The notes under the pieces were generated by a model, which did no database searches, had not been told where the DNA came from, and was given only the letters and a program-made list of their open reading frames with translations. The translations under genes and the position numbers were made by a program. A stretch of DNA of 64,000 nt from Ignavibacteria bacterium (GTDB taxonomy: Bacteria; Bacteroidota; Ignavibacteria; Tepidaquicellales; Tepidaquicellaceae): NCBI GenBank assembly GCA_016709315.1, contig JADJMZ010000003.1, forward strand, positions 1-64,000. The letters are read 5' to 3'. Position 1 is the first letter of the stretch. Every line of letters starts with the position of its first letter. Shown here one piece after another: positions 9,607 through 18,828 of the stretch.

Positions 9607-10395
9607 ATGAAAATAGATCTTACAGGAAAAAGAGCGGTTGTATGCGGGAGTTCGCAGGGAATCGGAAGGGCAGCGGCAATTCAGCTTGCATCCTGCGGCG
9701 CGAGCGTTGTTCTCATTGCAAGAAATGAAGAATCACTGAGAAAAGTTTTACGCGAATTACCGGCAACGAAAAAGCAGAATCATAATTTTATCGTTGCGGA
9801 TTTTTCCGAGCCGGAAATACTGAAGGTGAAAATGCATAACTTTGTTTCGGAAAATCCACCTGTTCATATACTTGTAAACAATACAGGCGGACCGAAAGCG
9901 GGTGAAGCTATTTCAGCAGGAACGGAAGAATTCATTCAGACCTTCTCGAATCATCTGATCTGCAATCACATTCTTGTTCAGGCATTAGCAGAAGGAATGA
10001 AAAAAGAAAAGTACGGAAGAATAATCAACATAATTTCCACTTCCGTTAAGCAGCCGCTGAAAGGACTCGGAGTATCGAACACAATCCGCGGAGCAGTGGC
10101 GAACTGGGCAAAGACACTTGCGGGCGAACTCGGACAATTCGGAATTACAGTAAATAATGTTTTACCCGGCGCAACAAAGACAGAAAGATTATTTTCATTA
10201 TTCAAAAACAAAGCGCAGGCGACAGGCAGAAGCGAGGAAGAAATTGAAAAAGAATGGCTTAAGGAAATTCCTGCAGGAAGATTTGCTGAACCGGAGGAAC
10301 TGGCTTATGCAGTTGCATTCCTTGCTTCGGAATATGCGGGATTTATCAACGGAATAAATCTGCCGGTTGACGGCGGCAGGACTTCGTGTTTGTAA
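9607..10395 (+). CDS. SDR-family oxidoreductase with altered catalytic residues
   Basis: A 262-residue Rossmann protein: a VCGSSQGIGRA nucleotide-binding loop near residue 12, NNTGGP in place of NNAG, and the VNNVLPGATKTERL and GFINGINLPVDGG ends typical of classical SDRs. Where the YxxxK catalytic pair should be, the protein reads SNTIRGAVANWAKTLA, so Tyr is replaced by Ser and Lys by Arg. This is a feature of a recognised beta-ketoacyl-reductase-like SDR subgroup with an imperfect tetrad. SDRs of this type occur in kynurenine/2-aminomuconate gene groups in Bacteroidota, and the three-base gap after kynA supports such a role. Its reaction and substrate are unknown. Confidence 0.8.
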   Translation: MKIDLTGKRAVVCGSSQGIGRAAAIQLASCGASVVLIARNEESLRKVLRELPATKKQNHNFIVADFSEPEILKVKMHNFVSENPPVHILVNNTGGPKAGEAISAGTEEFIQTFSNHLICNHILVQALAEGMKKEKYGRIINIISTSVKQPLKGLGVSNTIRGAVANWAKTLAGELGQFGITVNNVLPGATKTERLFSLFKNKAQATGRSEEEIEKEWLKEIPAGRFAEPEELAYAVAFLASEYAGFINGINLPVDGGRTSCL

Positions 10396-10480
10396 GAAAT
10401 GCATACTCTGATCTGAGATTAAATTTACCGCTTATTCCCGGATTAATATGAATTAAATTATTTAGCGGAAAAAATCTTTG

Positions 10481-10598
10481 CCACTAATTTCACGAATTAG
10501 CACGAATTATAATTTTTGAAATTGTAAGTGATTTAATTTAAATTATGATTGAAAGAATTTGTATTGTAAAAATTAGTGAAAATTAGTGTAATTCGTGG
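10481..10598. mobile_element. Repeat module 1, 118-bp MITE-like element
   Basis: It starts with CCACTAATTTCACGAATTAG and ends with AATTAGTGTAATTCGTGG, an imperfect inverted pair. Its right part (AAGAATTTGTATTGTAAAAA) closely matches the last codons and stop region of the GxxExxY gene in module 3, so it looks like an internal-deletion derivative of that larger module. Confidence 0.7.
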
Positions 10599-10610
10599 CA
10601 AGGATCTTGG

Positions 10611-10728
10611 CCACTAATTTCACGAATTAACACGAATTTATTTATTGAATTTATGATTGAAATATTTTTCATTGATGAGTCAAAAAGATTTGTGTAAAAC
10701 AATTAGTGATAATTAGTGTAATTCGTGG
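10611..10728. mobile_element. Repeat module 2, 118-bp MITE-like element
   Basis: It has the same ends as module 1 and lies 12 bases after it (spacer CAAGGATCTTGG). Its inner sequence TTGAATTTATGATTGAA matches the start region of the GxxExxY gene in module 3 (TTGAATTTATGAATGAG). Confidence 0.7.
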
Positions 10729-10755
10729 AAGAGGTTTTCGTGGCAGGGATCTTTG

Positions 10756-11191
10756 CCACTAATTTCACGAATTAACACGAATTATAATTTTGAATTTATG
10801 AATGAGTTAATTTTAAAAGAAGAGTCATATAGAATTATAGGTTGCTGCATGGAAGTTTATAACAATTTAGGTAAAGGATTTTTAGAAATTGTTTATAAAG
10901 ATGCAATAGAGTATGAATTTATTAAATCAAATATTCCATATAAGAGAGAAAAAGAGTTTGAAATAAAATACAAGAATATTATTTTGAAACATAAATTTTA
11001 TGCTGATTTTATTGTATTTGATAAAATTATATTAGAAGTGAAATCTAAAAAAATAATAATTGATGAATATGTTAAACAAACATTGAATTATTTAACTGTT
11101 ACACAACTCAAATTAGGATTGATAGTTAATTATGGTGAAAATTCTTTTAAAAGTAAAAGAATTGTATTATAAAAATTAGTATAATTCGTGG
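10756..11191. mobile_element. Repeat module 3, 436-bp element carrying a GxxExxY gene
   Basis: The same left end (CCACTAATTTCACGAATTAA) and right end (AATTCGTGG) as the short modules enclose a complete small gene. It appears to be the full-length form from which modules 1, 2 and 4 derive. Confidence 0.7.
10798..11172 (+). CDS. GxxExxY protein (PD-(D/E)XK nuclease-like family)
   Basis: A 124-residue protein. The ATG at 10798 is chosen over the upstream frame at 10753 because the family begins with a short lead to its first helix, and the upstream codons are element-end sequence. The family motif GKGFLEIVYKDA (GxxExxY) is at about residues 22-33, and the nuclease-like core follows: HKFYADFIVFDKIILEVKS, with an Asp in DF, Glu in ILEVK and Lys. 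Proteins of this family (PDDEXK_3) are common in Bacteroidota, often in many copies and next to short repeats; no function is established. The gene is very AT-rich compared with the flanking kyn genes, fitting an insertion into that group. Confidence 0.85.
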   Translation: MNELILKEESYRIIGCCMEVYNNLGKGFLEIVYKDAIEYEFIKSNIPYKREKEFEIKYKNIILKHKFYADFIVFDKIILEVKSKKIIIDEYVKQTLNYLTVTQLKLGLIVNYGENSFKSKRIVL

Positions 11192-11203
11192 CAGAGATCT
11201 TCG

Positions 11204-11322
11204 CCACTAATTTCACGAATTAACAAGAATTGAATTTTTTAATTTTGTATGTGAGAAAATTTTTAAAAGAAGATTAAGGGAATTACATTTTATAAATTAG
11301 TGAAAATTAGTGAAATTCGTGG
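11204..11322. mobile_element. Repeat module 4, 119-bp MITE-like element
   Basis: It starts 12 bases after module 3 (spacer CAGAGATCTTCG) with the same ends. Its inner TTTTTAAAAGAAGATTA matches the first codons of the GxxExxY gene (ATTTTAAAAGAAGAGTC), and its right part again resembles the gene's end. Confidence 0.7.
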
Positions 11323-11374
11323 CAGAGGTTTTCGCGGGAGAGATTATTTATGAATTAAATATTAAAAATACTTT

Positions 11375-11680
11375 ATGATTCTTTACAATGTAACTGTTAA
11401 CATTGATGACTCTGTTCACGATGAATGGCTTGAGTGGATGAGGTCAAAGCACATACCGGATGTACTCAGCACCGGATTGTTTACAGAAAGCAAATTATAC
11501 AGGATCCGGACAGAGAATGAAGAAGAGGAGAATACTTATTCAATTCAGTATTTTCTGAGATCAATGGATGATTATAAAATATATCAGAAGGAATATGCAG
11601 AGAAACTGCAGTTCGAACACACGGAAAAATTCAAAGATAAATTTGTTGCATTCAGAACTATAATGGAACTTGTCGCATAG
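11375..11680 (+). CDS. DUF4286 family protein
   Basis: A 101-residue protein with the pattern of DUF4286: MILYNVTVNIDDSVHDEWLEWM at the start, HIPDVLSTGLFTESKLYRI, then a YSIQYFLRS strand and EKFKDKFVAFRTIMEL at the end, an antibody-binding-monooxygenase-like ferredoxin fold. No biochemical role is known for the family. It is 20 bases upstream of the aldehyde dehydrogenase gene and on the same strand, so probably in its operon, but this may be only a Bacteroidota habit of spacing. Confidence 0.8.
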   Translation: MILYNVTVNIDDSVHDEWLEWMRSKHIPDVLSTGLFTESKLYRIRTENEEEENTYSIQYFLRSMDDYKIYQKEYAEKLQFEHTEKFKDKFVAFRTIMELVA

Positions 11681-11699
11681 AGAACTTTAAAAAATCAAA

Positions 11700-13148
11700 T
11701 TGGAAAAATTAAAGAACTACATAAACGGAATCTTAACCACTGCATATTCCAGTAATTACATTAACGATTACAATCCCGCAACCGGTGAAGTATTCACAAT
11801 GATACCTGATTCTGATGCAGAAGATGTCGAGATTGCAGTTAAGTCCGCTGAAAAAGCTTTTGAATCTTGGTCCGAAACATCTGCTGAAGTTCGTTCAGGT
11901 TATTTGATGAAAATCGCAGCGCTGATAAAAAGAGATCTCGATAAGTTCGCACTCGCTGAAACCACCGACAGCGGGAAACCTCTGTGGCTTTCTAAAAGTG
12001 TTGACATTCCGAGAGCTGTAAAGAATCTGGAATTTTTTGCATCAGCCATCACGCATTTTTCAAGCGAATCTCATTTAACGGATAATGAAGCTCTGAATTA
12101 TACGCTCAGACAGCCGCTTGGAATCGTAGGAGCAATTTCTCCCTGGAATCTTCCGCTTTATCTTTTCACATGGAAGATAGCGCCTGCGCTTGCGGCGGGA
12201 AACTGCGTGATTGCCAAACCTTCAGAGATAACGCCACTGACTGCATTCATGCTTTCAGAGATCTGCATTGAAGCGCAGCTGCCTGACGGAGTGCTTAACA
12301 TTATTCACGGATACGGAAATAAAGTCGGTTCAGCGATAGTTTCTCATCCGAAAATCAAAGCGATTACATTTACAGGCGGAACGAATACAGGCAGGGAGAT
12401 CGCTAAAGTCGCAGCGCCGATGTTTAAAAAACTTTCACTCGAACTCGGAGGCAAGAATCCGAATATCATATTCGCAGACTGTGATTATGAGAAGATGCTC
12501 GAGACGACTGTTCAGTCTTCATTCAGAAATCAGGGAGAGATCTGCCTTTGCGGTTCCAGGATTTTTGTAGAAAAAAGCATTTACGAAAAATTCAGGAAAG
12601 ACTTTGTTGATAAGGTTAAGAAACTGAAAACAGGAGATCCTCTTGATGAAAATTCATTTCTCGGAGCGATTGTTTCAAAGCAGCATTATGAAAAGATACT
12701 TTATTACATAGATGTCGCAGTAAAAGAAGGCGGAAAGATATTATGCGGAGGAAGTAATATTAAAGGCAGAGGAAGATGTGAAGACGGCTGGTTCATTGAG
12801 CCGACTGTAATTGAAGGGCTTTCATACAACTGCAGGGCAAATCAGGAAGAAATTTTCGGACCGGTGGTAACGATAACTCCGTTTGAAAGTGAAGAGGAAG
12901 TTTTGATGATGGCAAACAGCACAGAATACGGACTTGCTTCGATCATCTGGACAGAGAATCTTACAAGGGCTCACAGACTTTCTTCAAAAATTAAATCCGG
13001 CATAGTTTGGATCAACTGCTGGATGCTTCGCGATCTGAGAACGCCTTTCGGAGGAGTGAAAAATTCCGGAGTCGGAAGGGAAGGCGGACTCGAAGCGCTC
13101 AGATTTTTTACAGAATCAAAGAATGTCTGCGTAAAACTAAAAAATTAA
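11700..13148 (+). CDS. Aldehyde dehydrogenase, 2-aminomuconate-semialdehyde type (ALDH8-like)
   Basis: An NAD-dependent dehydrogenase of 482 residues starting at TTG (11700), 20 bases after the DUF4286 gene. The substrate-pocket and cofactor signatures are present: SPWNLPLYLFTWKIAPALAAGN (Asn150), FTGGTNTG, LELGGKNP (Glu248) and FRNQGEICLC with the catalytic Cys282. The ALNYTLRQPLGIVG and LYLFTWKIAPALAAGN phrases are like 2-aminomuconic semialdehyde dehydrogenases, which work after 3-hydroxyanthranilate cleavage in tryptophan breakdown. The nearby kynA supports this, but kynureninase, KMO, HAAO and ACMSD genes are not in the window, so the substrate remains inferred. A closely related betaine- or hydroxymuconic-semialdehyde dehydrogenase is the alternative. 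Confidence 0.8.
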   Translation: MEKLKNYINGILTTAYSSNYINDYNPATGEVFTMIPDSDAEDVEIAVKSAEKAFESWSETSAEVRSGYLMKIAALIKRDLDKFALAETTDSGKPLWLSKSVDIPRAVKNLEFFASAITHFSSESHLTDNEALNYTLRQPLGIVGAISPWNLPLYLFTWKIAPALAAGNCVIAKPSEITPLTAFMLSEICIEAQLPDGVLNIIHGYGNKVGSAIVSHPKIKAITFTGGTNTGREIAKVAAPMFKKLSLELGGKNPNIIFADCDYEKMLETTVQSSFRNQGEICLCGSRIFVEKSIYEKFRKDFVDKVKKLKTGDPLDENSFLGAIVSKQHYEKILYYIDVAVKEGGKILCGGSNIKGRGRCEDGWFIEPTVIEGLSYNCRANQEEIFGPVVTITPFESEEEVLMMANSTEYGLASIIWTENLTRAHRLSSKIKSGIVWINCWMLRDLRTPFGGVKNSGVGREGGLEALRFFTESKNVCVKLKN

Positions 13149-13236
13149 ATTTTATATTAAATATTTTATTCCTTTAAACCCAAACTCACACATCTTCATA
13201 TTTCCAGAGTCTGTTTCAAAACATAATATTTTTCAT

Positions 13237-13261
13237 CACAGAGGAACAGAGACTCAGAGAG
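13237..13261. repeat. Short iterated CACAGAG-type repeat
   Basis: CACAGAGG, then CAGAGACT and CAGAGAG repeat a core about every 8-10 bases. It resembles the iterated-core style of the CACGAATT modules at 10.5-11.3 kb but with another core. It sits in the gene-free stretch 13149-14158. Confidence 0.4.
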
Positions 13262-13423
13262 TTTTAATTTTTGCCTGATTCTCACTTTGTCCCGGTGCCT
13301 GTAAGTTGATTTTTTAGTTTTAAAACACTTTTCTTGGGAGGAGGTGTAAGTTATTTATATTATTTGTTGTTCCTTAAATTCATGGTAATGCTCTAATCCT
13401 GTGTTAATTATCATCAAACCCGT

Positions 13424-13796
13424 TTTGCCATTAAACCGTTTATTGCCATTAAACCACTGTCACTTGTCATTTAAGCCGTGTCACTTGTCATTTAAGCCGT
13501 GTCACTTGTCATTTAAGCCGTGTCACTTGTCATTTAAGCCGTGTCACTTGCCGTCAAACTCGTGTCACTTGCCGTCAAACCCGTGTCACTTGCCGTCAAA
13601 CCCGTGTCACTTGTCATTAAACCCTGACACTCATCATTAAACCGTGTCACTTGTCATTTAAACCAGTGTCACTTGTCATTAAACCAGTGTCACTTGTCAT
13701 TTAAGCCGTGTCACTTGTCATTTAAGCCGTGTCACTTGTCATTAAACCAGTGTAATTTGTCATTAAATCAGTGTAATTTGTCATTAAGCCAGTGTT
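13424..13796. repeat. Tandem minisatellite, about 18 units of 19-22 bp
   Basis: Units of about 21 bp (GTGTCACTTGTCATTTAAGC and variants with GCCGTCAAACCC or ATTAAACCA) follow one another without spacers. Variants are clustered: four identical units, then three of the CCGTC type, then mixed ones, as expected from repeat expansion and slippage. It is not a CRISPR array since there are no unique spacers. The rest of 13149-14158 holds only short repeat relics and AT-rich sequence. Confidence 0.9.
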
Positions 13797-13892
13797 TGAA
13801 TACAATTTAAGTCAAATTTCCCCGGGCATTTCAAAAAACTATTCATTGATTTCAATCAAATATATAATTAATAAGAAACAAAGCTTTTCTCT

Positions 13893-13922
13893 CACAGATG
13901 GCATAGATTTTCACAGATACAC
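13893..13922. repeat. Short iterated CACAGAT-type repeat
   Basis: CACAGATGG, CATAGATTTT and CACAGATACACA repeat a core at about 10-base spacing. It is similar in style to the CACAGAG repeat at 13237 and to the CACGAATT modules. Confidence 0.4.
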
Positions 13923-14158
13923 ATTTATAATCTTACAAATATTCAAAAATTGATAGAAAAAAGCAGAATCAAATCCGGGTATATGTGATAAAATTTTGAG
14001 AGACAAGCCTTCTGATATACATTATAGTTTTAATTCCGTGAACAAATATTCATCATTTTGGACGGATGTGAAAAAAGTTACAAATTATATAAGAAAATCA
14101 ATTGACTAAAAAATATAAATTTAGTATTTTGAATGTTTCCGAATTAAGTAGTATAAAA

Positions 14159-14542
14159 TTGCCAACAATAAATCAGTTAATCAGAAAAGGCCGAAAGAAG
14201 ATCATCTCAAAGAGTAAAGCGCCGGCAATGGATTCATGCCCGCAAAAAAGAGGTGTCTGTACAAGAGTTTATACATCCACTCCAAAAAAGCCAAATTCGG
14301 CAATGAGAAAAGTTGCCAGAGTAAGACTCACTAACGGGATAGAAGTTACAGCGTACATTCCGGGTGAAGGCCATAATTTACAGGAGCACTCAATAGTTCT
14401 CATAAGGGGAGGAAGAGTCAAAGACCTTCCGGGTGTCAGATATCATATAATAAGAGGAGCATTAGACACAGCAGGAGTCGCAAACAGAAAGAAAGCCCGT
14501 TCCAAATACGGAGCGAAGAAGGCAAAAGAAGGTTCTAAATAA
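14159..14542 (+). CDS. rpsL: 30S ribosomal protein S12
   Basis: S12 of the decoding centre. The TTG at 14159 gives 127 residues starting (M)[13 protein letters not shown], exactly where the family begins; the further upstream in-frame TTG at 14102 would add 19 residues with no counterpart. The protein contains [17 protein letters not shown] and [15 protein letters not shown], both with the Lys residues (K42 and K87 in E. coli numbering) found in streptomycin-sensitive S12. It is the first gene of the str-like cluster, 47 bases before rpsG. Confidence 0.95.
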   Translation: MPTINQLIRKGRKKIISKSKAPAMDSCPQKRGVCTRVYTSTPKKPNSAMRKVARVRLTNGIEVTAYIPGEGHNLQEHSIVLIRGGRVKDLPGVRYHIIRGALDTAGVANRKKARSKYGAKKAKEGSK

Positions 14543-14589
14543 GAAATTCTAAACAAAATTATAAAAATCAGTATATAATATTCATTTAA

Positions 14590-15057
14590 ATGAGAAGAAA
14601 AAGAGCCGAAAAAAGAATAAGAAGACCGGATCCAAAGTTCAATGATATATTGATAGGAAGATTTGTGAACAGCATTATGATGGACGGAAAGAAGCAAACA
14701 GCGCAAAGAATAATGTACGATGCATTCGGAATAATAGCAGAAAAGACTAAAGGAGAGCCGTTAGATGTATTCAGAAAGGCAGTAAACAATGTTCAGCCGG
14801 CAATTGAGGTAAGATCAAGAAGGGTTGGAGGTTCTACTTATCAGGTTCCGTCAGAAGTAAGACCGGACAGAAGGATAGCTTTAGCAATAAAATGGATTTT
14901 AACATACTGCAGGGCAAGAAATGAAAAGTCAATGTCACTGAAACTTGCGAACGAATTAATGGCTGCTGCTCTTGGAGAAGGAAGTTCAGTTAAGAAAAAA
15001 GAAGACGTACATAAAATGGCTGAAGCAAATAAAGCTTTTGCGCACTTTAAGTGGTAA
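14590..15057 (+). CDS. rpsG: 30S ribosomal protein S7
   Basis: S7 starts assembly of the 30S head by binding 16S rRNA. Its 155 residues match the usual length. Recognisable parts are MRRKRAEKR at the start, FVNSIMMDGKKQTAQRIMYDAF, VEVRSRRVGGSTYQVP-like IEVRSRRVGGSTYQVPSEV, and the end EDVHKMAEANKAFAHFKW. It lies between rpsL and fusA as in most bacteria. Confidence 0.96.
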   Translation: MRRKRAEKRIRRPDPKFNDILIGRFVNSIMMDGKKQTAQRIMYDAFGIIAEKTKGEPLDVFRKAVNNVQPAIEVRSRRVGGSTYQVPSEVRPDRRIALAIKWILTYCRARNEKSMSLKLANELMAAALGEGSSVKKKEDVHKMAEANKAFAHFKW

Positions 15058-15118
15058 AGCTGAATTAAAGAATTCTGTAAAATTTATTAAAACAAACAAA
15101 GAATAGAGTAATTATAAA

Positions 15119-17212
15119 ATGGCAAGATTAGTATCATTAGATAAAACACGAAACATTGGTATCATGGCTCACATTGATGCCGGAAAGACCACAACTACGG
15201 AAAGAATACTATATTATACCGGCAGACTTCACAGAATCGGAGAGGTTCATGAAGGTGCTGCGACTATGGACTGGATGGAACAGGAAAAAGAGAGAGGAAT
15301 AACTATCACTTCGGCTGCTACTACCTGCTCATGGAATGACCACAGAATCAATATTATAGACACTCCCGGGCACGTTGATTTTACTGCTGAAGTAGAAAGA
15401 TCCTTAAGGGTTCTTGACGGCGCAGTTGCTTTGTTCTGCTCTGTTGGCGGGGTCGAACCTCAGTCCGAAACGGTTTGGAGACAAGCGGATAAGTACAAAG
15501 TCCCGAGAATTGCATTTGTGAATAAGATGGACAGGATCGGAGCTGATTTTTTTCATGCGATAGGAATGATGAAAGACAGACTTAAGGCGAATGCTGTTCC
15601 AATTCAGCTTCCTATTGGTCAGGGTGATTTATTTAATGGAATAATAGACCTGATCACTATGAGAGCCAGAATGTTCAACGAAGAAACTCTGGGGGCGACA
15701 TTTGAAGATGTTGATGTACCGCCTTCATTGATGGATCAGGCGAACGAATACAGGCATAAACTGCTTGAGGCGGTTGCAGATGTTGATGATACTTTGCTTG
15801 AAAAGTTTTTGAACGGTCAGGAAATAAGTGAAAAGGAAATTTTAGCAGTTTTAAGAAAAGCCACAATTGAAGTAAAAATAATTCCGGTATTATGCGGATC
15901 TTCTTTTAAAAATAAAGGTGTACAGAATCTACTTGATAAAGTTGTTGATCTTTTACCGGCTCCGTCAGACGTGAGTGATGTAGAAGGTCATCATTACCAT
16001 ACAGATGACAAAGTAACAAGAAGACATGATGATGATGAAAAGTTTACAGCTCTGGCATTTAAGATAATGACAGATCCTTTTGTAGGAAAGCTGACATTCT
16101 TCAGAGTTTATGCCGGAAAAGCCCTTGCAGGAAGTTATGTTTACAATTCAATTGCAGGAAAGAAAGAAAGATTCAGCAGATTGCTTCAGATGCATGCTAA
16201 CAGCCGTGAGGATATAAAGGAAGTTTATTGCGGAGATATAGCTGCAGCAGTAGGACTAAAATTTACAAGAACCGGAGATACGCTTTGCGATGAAAGCGAT
16301 CCGATTGTATTGGAAAGAATTACATTCCCGGAACCGGTAATTTCAATAGCTATCGAGCCAAAGACAAAGGCGGATCAGGATAAATTAGGAGAATCGCTTG
16401 CGAAGCTTTCTGATGAAGATCCAACATTCAGAGTGAGAACAGACGATGAAACCGGACAGACTCTTATTTCAGGAATGGGTGAACTTCATCTTGACATTAT
16501 TGTGGACAGATTAAAGAGAGAATTTAAAGTTGATGCAAACGTTGGAAATCCGCAGGTTGCTTATAAAGAAACTATCAAGAAAAAAGTAATACAGGAAGGT
16601 AAGTTTGTAAGACAGTCAGGTGGCCGCGGACAGTTCGGGCATGTATGGATTGAGCTTGAGCCGAATGAAAAAGGCAAGGGATATGTATTTGAAAATGGAA
16701 TTGTCGGAGGTTCTATTCCGAAAGAATATATAAATCCTGTTTCAGACGGAATAGAAGAAGCCATGAAGAACGGCGTATTAGCCGGTTACCCTGTTGAGGA
16801 TATAAAGGTAAAATTATTTGACGGATCATTCCACGATGTGGATTCATCCGAGATGGCATTTAAGATTGCAGGTTCGATGGCATTTAAAGAAGGAGCAAGA
16901 AAAGCAAATCCTATTTTGCTGGAGCCGATTATGGAAGTCGAAGTAGTAACTCCGGAAGATTATATGGGTGATGTTATGGGTGATCTTAGTTCAAGAAGAG
17001 GAAGAATAGAAGGTATGTCACAAAGAAGCGATGCTCATGTCATAAAAGCATTGGTTCCATTATCAGAAATGTTTGGTTATGCAACTACAATGAGATCAAT
17101 GACGCAGGGAAGGGCTATTTATACAATGCAGTTTTCGCATTATGATGAAGCTCCGAAGAGTGTATCTGAGCAGATAATTGAGAAAGTAAAAGGCAAAGAA
17201 AAAGTTTCGTAA
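15119..17212 (+). CDS. fusA: Elongation factor G
   Basis: A translocase GTPase of 697 residues, the normal length. The G domain has [17 protein letters not shown] (P loop), [11 protein letters not shown] (switch I), DTPGHVDF and [10 protein letters not shown]; later domains include [15 protein letters not shown] and [17 protein letters not shown] at 15119. There is no Shine-Dalgarno site just upstream, in line with most genes here. It is 61 bases after rpsG. Confidence 0.96.
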   Translation: MARLVSLDKTRNIGIMAHIDAGKTTTTERILYYTGRLHRIGEVHEGAATMDWMEQEKERGITITSAATTCSWNDHRINIIDTPGHVDFTAEVERSLRVLDGAVALFCSVGGVEPQSETVWRQADKYKVPRIAFVNKMDRIGADFFHAIGMMKDRLKANAVPIQLPIGQGDLFNGIIDLITMRARMFNEETLGATFEDVDVPPSLMDQANEYRHKLLEAVADVDDTLLEKFLNGQEISEKEILAVLRKATIEVKIIPVLCGSSFKNKGVQNLLDKVVDLLPAPSDVSDVEGHHYHTDDKVTRRHDDDEKFTALAFKIMTDPFVGKLTFFRVYAGKALAGSYVYNSIAGKKERFSRLLQMHANSREDIKEVYCGDIAAAVGLKFTRTGDTLCDESDPIVLERITFPEPVISIAIEPKTKADQDKLGESLAKLSDEDPTFRVRTDDETGQTLISGMGELHLDIIVDRLKREFKVDANVGNPQVAYKETIKKKVIQEGKFVRQSGGRGQFGHVWIELEPNEKGKGYVFENGIVGGSIPKEYINPVSDGIEEAMKNGVLAGYPVEDIKVKLFDGSFHDVDSSEMAFKIAGSMAFKEGARKANPILLEPIMEVEVVTPEDYMGDVMGDLSSRRGRIEGMSQRSDAHVIKALVPLSEMFGYATTMRSMTQGRAIYTMQFSHYDEAPKSVSEQIIEKVKGKEKVS

Positions 17213-17352
17213 ATAGTTTAAGTTCTTTTAAATAAGTTTAGGGTCAGTTCCGGAAATCCGGAATATAACTCGTAGATCAGACACTTCAAGTCGCTCTATA
17301 AAAAAAATCTTAATCTGAAGATTATTCAACGATTAAGATCATTTTCCATCAA

Positions 17353-17426
17353 GGGTCAGTAGCTCAGATGGTTAGAGCGCGTGCCTTATAAGCACGAGGT
17401 GGGAGGTTCAATTCCTCCCTGACCCA
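17353..17426 (+). tRNA. tRNA-Ile, anticodon UAU
   Basis: A complete cloverleaf: acceptor GGGTCAG/CTGACCC, D stem GCTC/GAGC, anticodon stem CGTGC/GCACG with loop CTTATAA, T arm GGAGG TTCAATT CCTCC, discriminator A; CCA is not encoded. Loop positions 34-36 are TAT, so the tRNA should read the isoleucine codon AUA. It lies between fusA and tuf. Most bacteria read AUA with a CAU anticodon modified to lysidine, so UAU is unusual. Confidence 0.93.
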
Positions 17427-17537
17427 CTATTTTTAAAAATTTTCCGGATTCAGATTCCGGACATTTGAAATTACATTACATCTGAATTAAAATTAATTAA
17501 TATTTAAAAAATAAATTGCTTTAAGGAGAAATCATAA

Positions 17538-18773
17538 ATGGCAAAAGAAAAATATAGTGCTAGTAAACCCCACGTTAACATAGGAACAATTGGTCACGTT
17601 GATCACGGAAAAACTACACTCACAGCAGCTATCACAATGGCATTGGGAAAAAAGGGATATTCCAAAGTCAGAGCATTTGATTCAATTGACAAAGCTCCCG
17701 AAGAAAGAGCCAGAGGAATTACGATTGCAACAGCTCACGTAGAATACGAAACCTTAAAAAGACATTACGCTCACGTTGACTGTCCGGGTCACGCGGATTA
17801 CATCAAAAACATGATTACCGGTGCAGCTCAGATGGACGGTGCGATTCTTGTTGTTGCAGCTACAGACGGAGCAATGCCTCAGACAAAAGAACACATTTTG
17901 CTTGCAAGACAGGTTGGTGTTCCGGCAATTGTAGTATTTTTAAATAAAGTTGATATAATTTATCAGCAGGAAAAAACACCTGAAGACGCTGAACTGCTTC
18001 TTGAAGTTGTAGAATCTGAATTGAGAGACATCCTCAACGGATATAATTATCCCGGTGATGATATTCCAATTGTAAGAGGAAGCGCCTTAAAAGCTATGGA
18101 AGCCGGTCTTGATCCTGCATGCGCAGTTGATGACGAAAGATTAAAGCCGATATTTGATCTTATGGATGCAGTAGATGCATACATACCTGAGCCGCAGAGA
18201 GACATTGATAAAACATTCCTTATGCCTGTTGAAGATGTATTTTCAATTACAGGAAGAGGAACTGTAGCAACAGGAAGAATAGAAAGAGGTAAAGTTAAAG
18301 TCGGAGAGGAAGTTGAATTAATAGGACTTGGCGCAAAAAAGAAAACAGTAGTTACAGGCGCAGAAATGTTTAATAAAGAACTTGACGAAGCAGTAGCAGG
18401 ATTTAACTGCGGACTTTTGTTAAGAGGTGTTGATAAGAATGAAATAGAAAGAGGAATGGTTCTTGCAAAAGCAGGTTCAATTACACCTCACAAAAAATTC
18501 GAAGCTCAGGTTTATATTCTTGCAAAAGAAGAAGGCGGAAGACATACGCCATTCAGTACAAACTACAGACCTCAGTTTTATTTCAGAACGACAGACGTAA
18601 CAGGCGTAGTTCATTTGCCTGAGACAATACAGATGGTTATGCCGGGTGATAATGTTGAGAAACTTGTTATAGAACTCATAGCTCCGATTGCAATGGAAGA
18701 CGGATTGAAATTTGCTATCAGAGAAGGCGGAAGAACAGTAGGAGCAGGTGTTGTAACAAAGATATTAGAATAA
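17538..18773 (+). CDS. tuf: Elongation factor Tu
   Basis: This GTPase brings aminoacyl-tRNA to the ribosome. Motifs: [54 protein letters not shown], then domain 2 ([18 protein letters not shown]) and domain 3 ([17 protein letters not shown]). It has 411 residues, about 16 more than E. coli EF-Tu, chiefly because of added residues in the G domain around [13 protein letters not shown] (~190-205), as in other Bacteroidota-type EF-Tu. A strong AAGGAG site stands before ATG 17538, in contrast to the weak sites of most neighbours, fitting a very highly expressed gene. Confidence 0.96.
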   Translation: MAKEKYSASKPHVNIGTIGHVDHGKTTLTAAITMALGKKGYSKVRAFDSIDKAPEERARGITIATAHVEYETLKRHYAHVDCPGHADYIKNMITGAAQMDGAILVVAATDGAMPQTKEHILLARQVGVPAIVVFLNKVDIIYQQEKTPEDAELLLEVVESELRDILNGYNYPGDDIPIVRGSALKAMEAGLDPACAVDDERLKPIFDLMDAVDAYIPEPQRDIDKTFLMPVEDVFSITGRGTVATGRIERGKVKVGEEVELIGLGAKKKTVVTGAEMFNKELDEAVAGFNCGLLLRGVDKNEIERGMVLAKAGSITPHKKFEAQVYILAKEEGGRHTPFSTNYRPQFYFRTTDVTGVVHLPETIQMVMPGDNVEKLVIELIAPIAMEDGLKFAIREGGRTVGAGVVTKILE

Positions 18774-18828
18774 GAGAAAGAAAATACAAAACCAGGATTA
18801 ATTTAAGAATAAATAAAATTTAATTAAG

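Noticed and set aside
10157..10404. Small frames on both strands inside the SDR gene
   Set aside because: They are shadows of the SDR frame, which is complete and motif-supported.
13401..13640. A 79-codon frame rich in CHLSFKP repeats
   Set aside because: It is created by the 21-bp minisatellite, whose unit length keeps frames open; there is no start signal or family.
14102..14158. N-terminal extension of 19 residues for S12
   Set aside because: S12 proteins begin at PTINQLI; the TTG at 14159 fits exactly and the upstream part has no counterpart.
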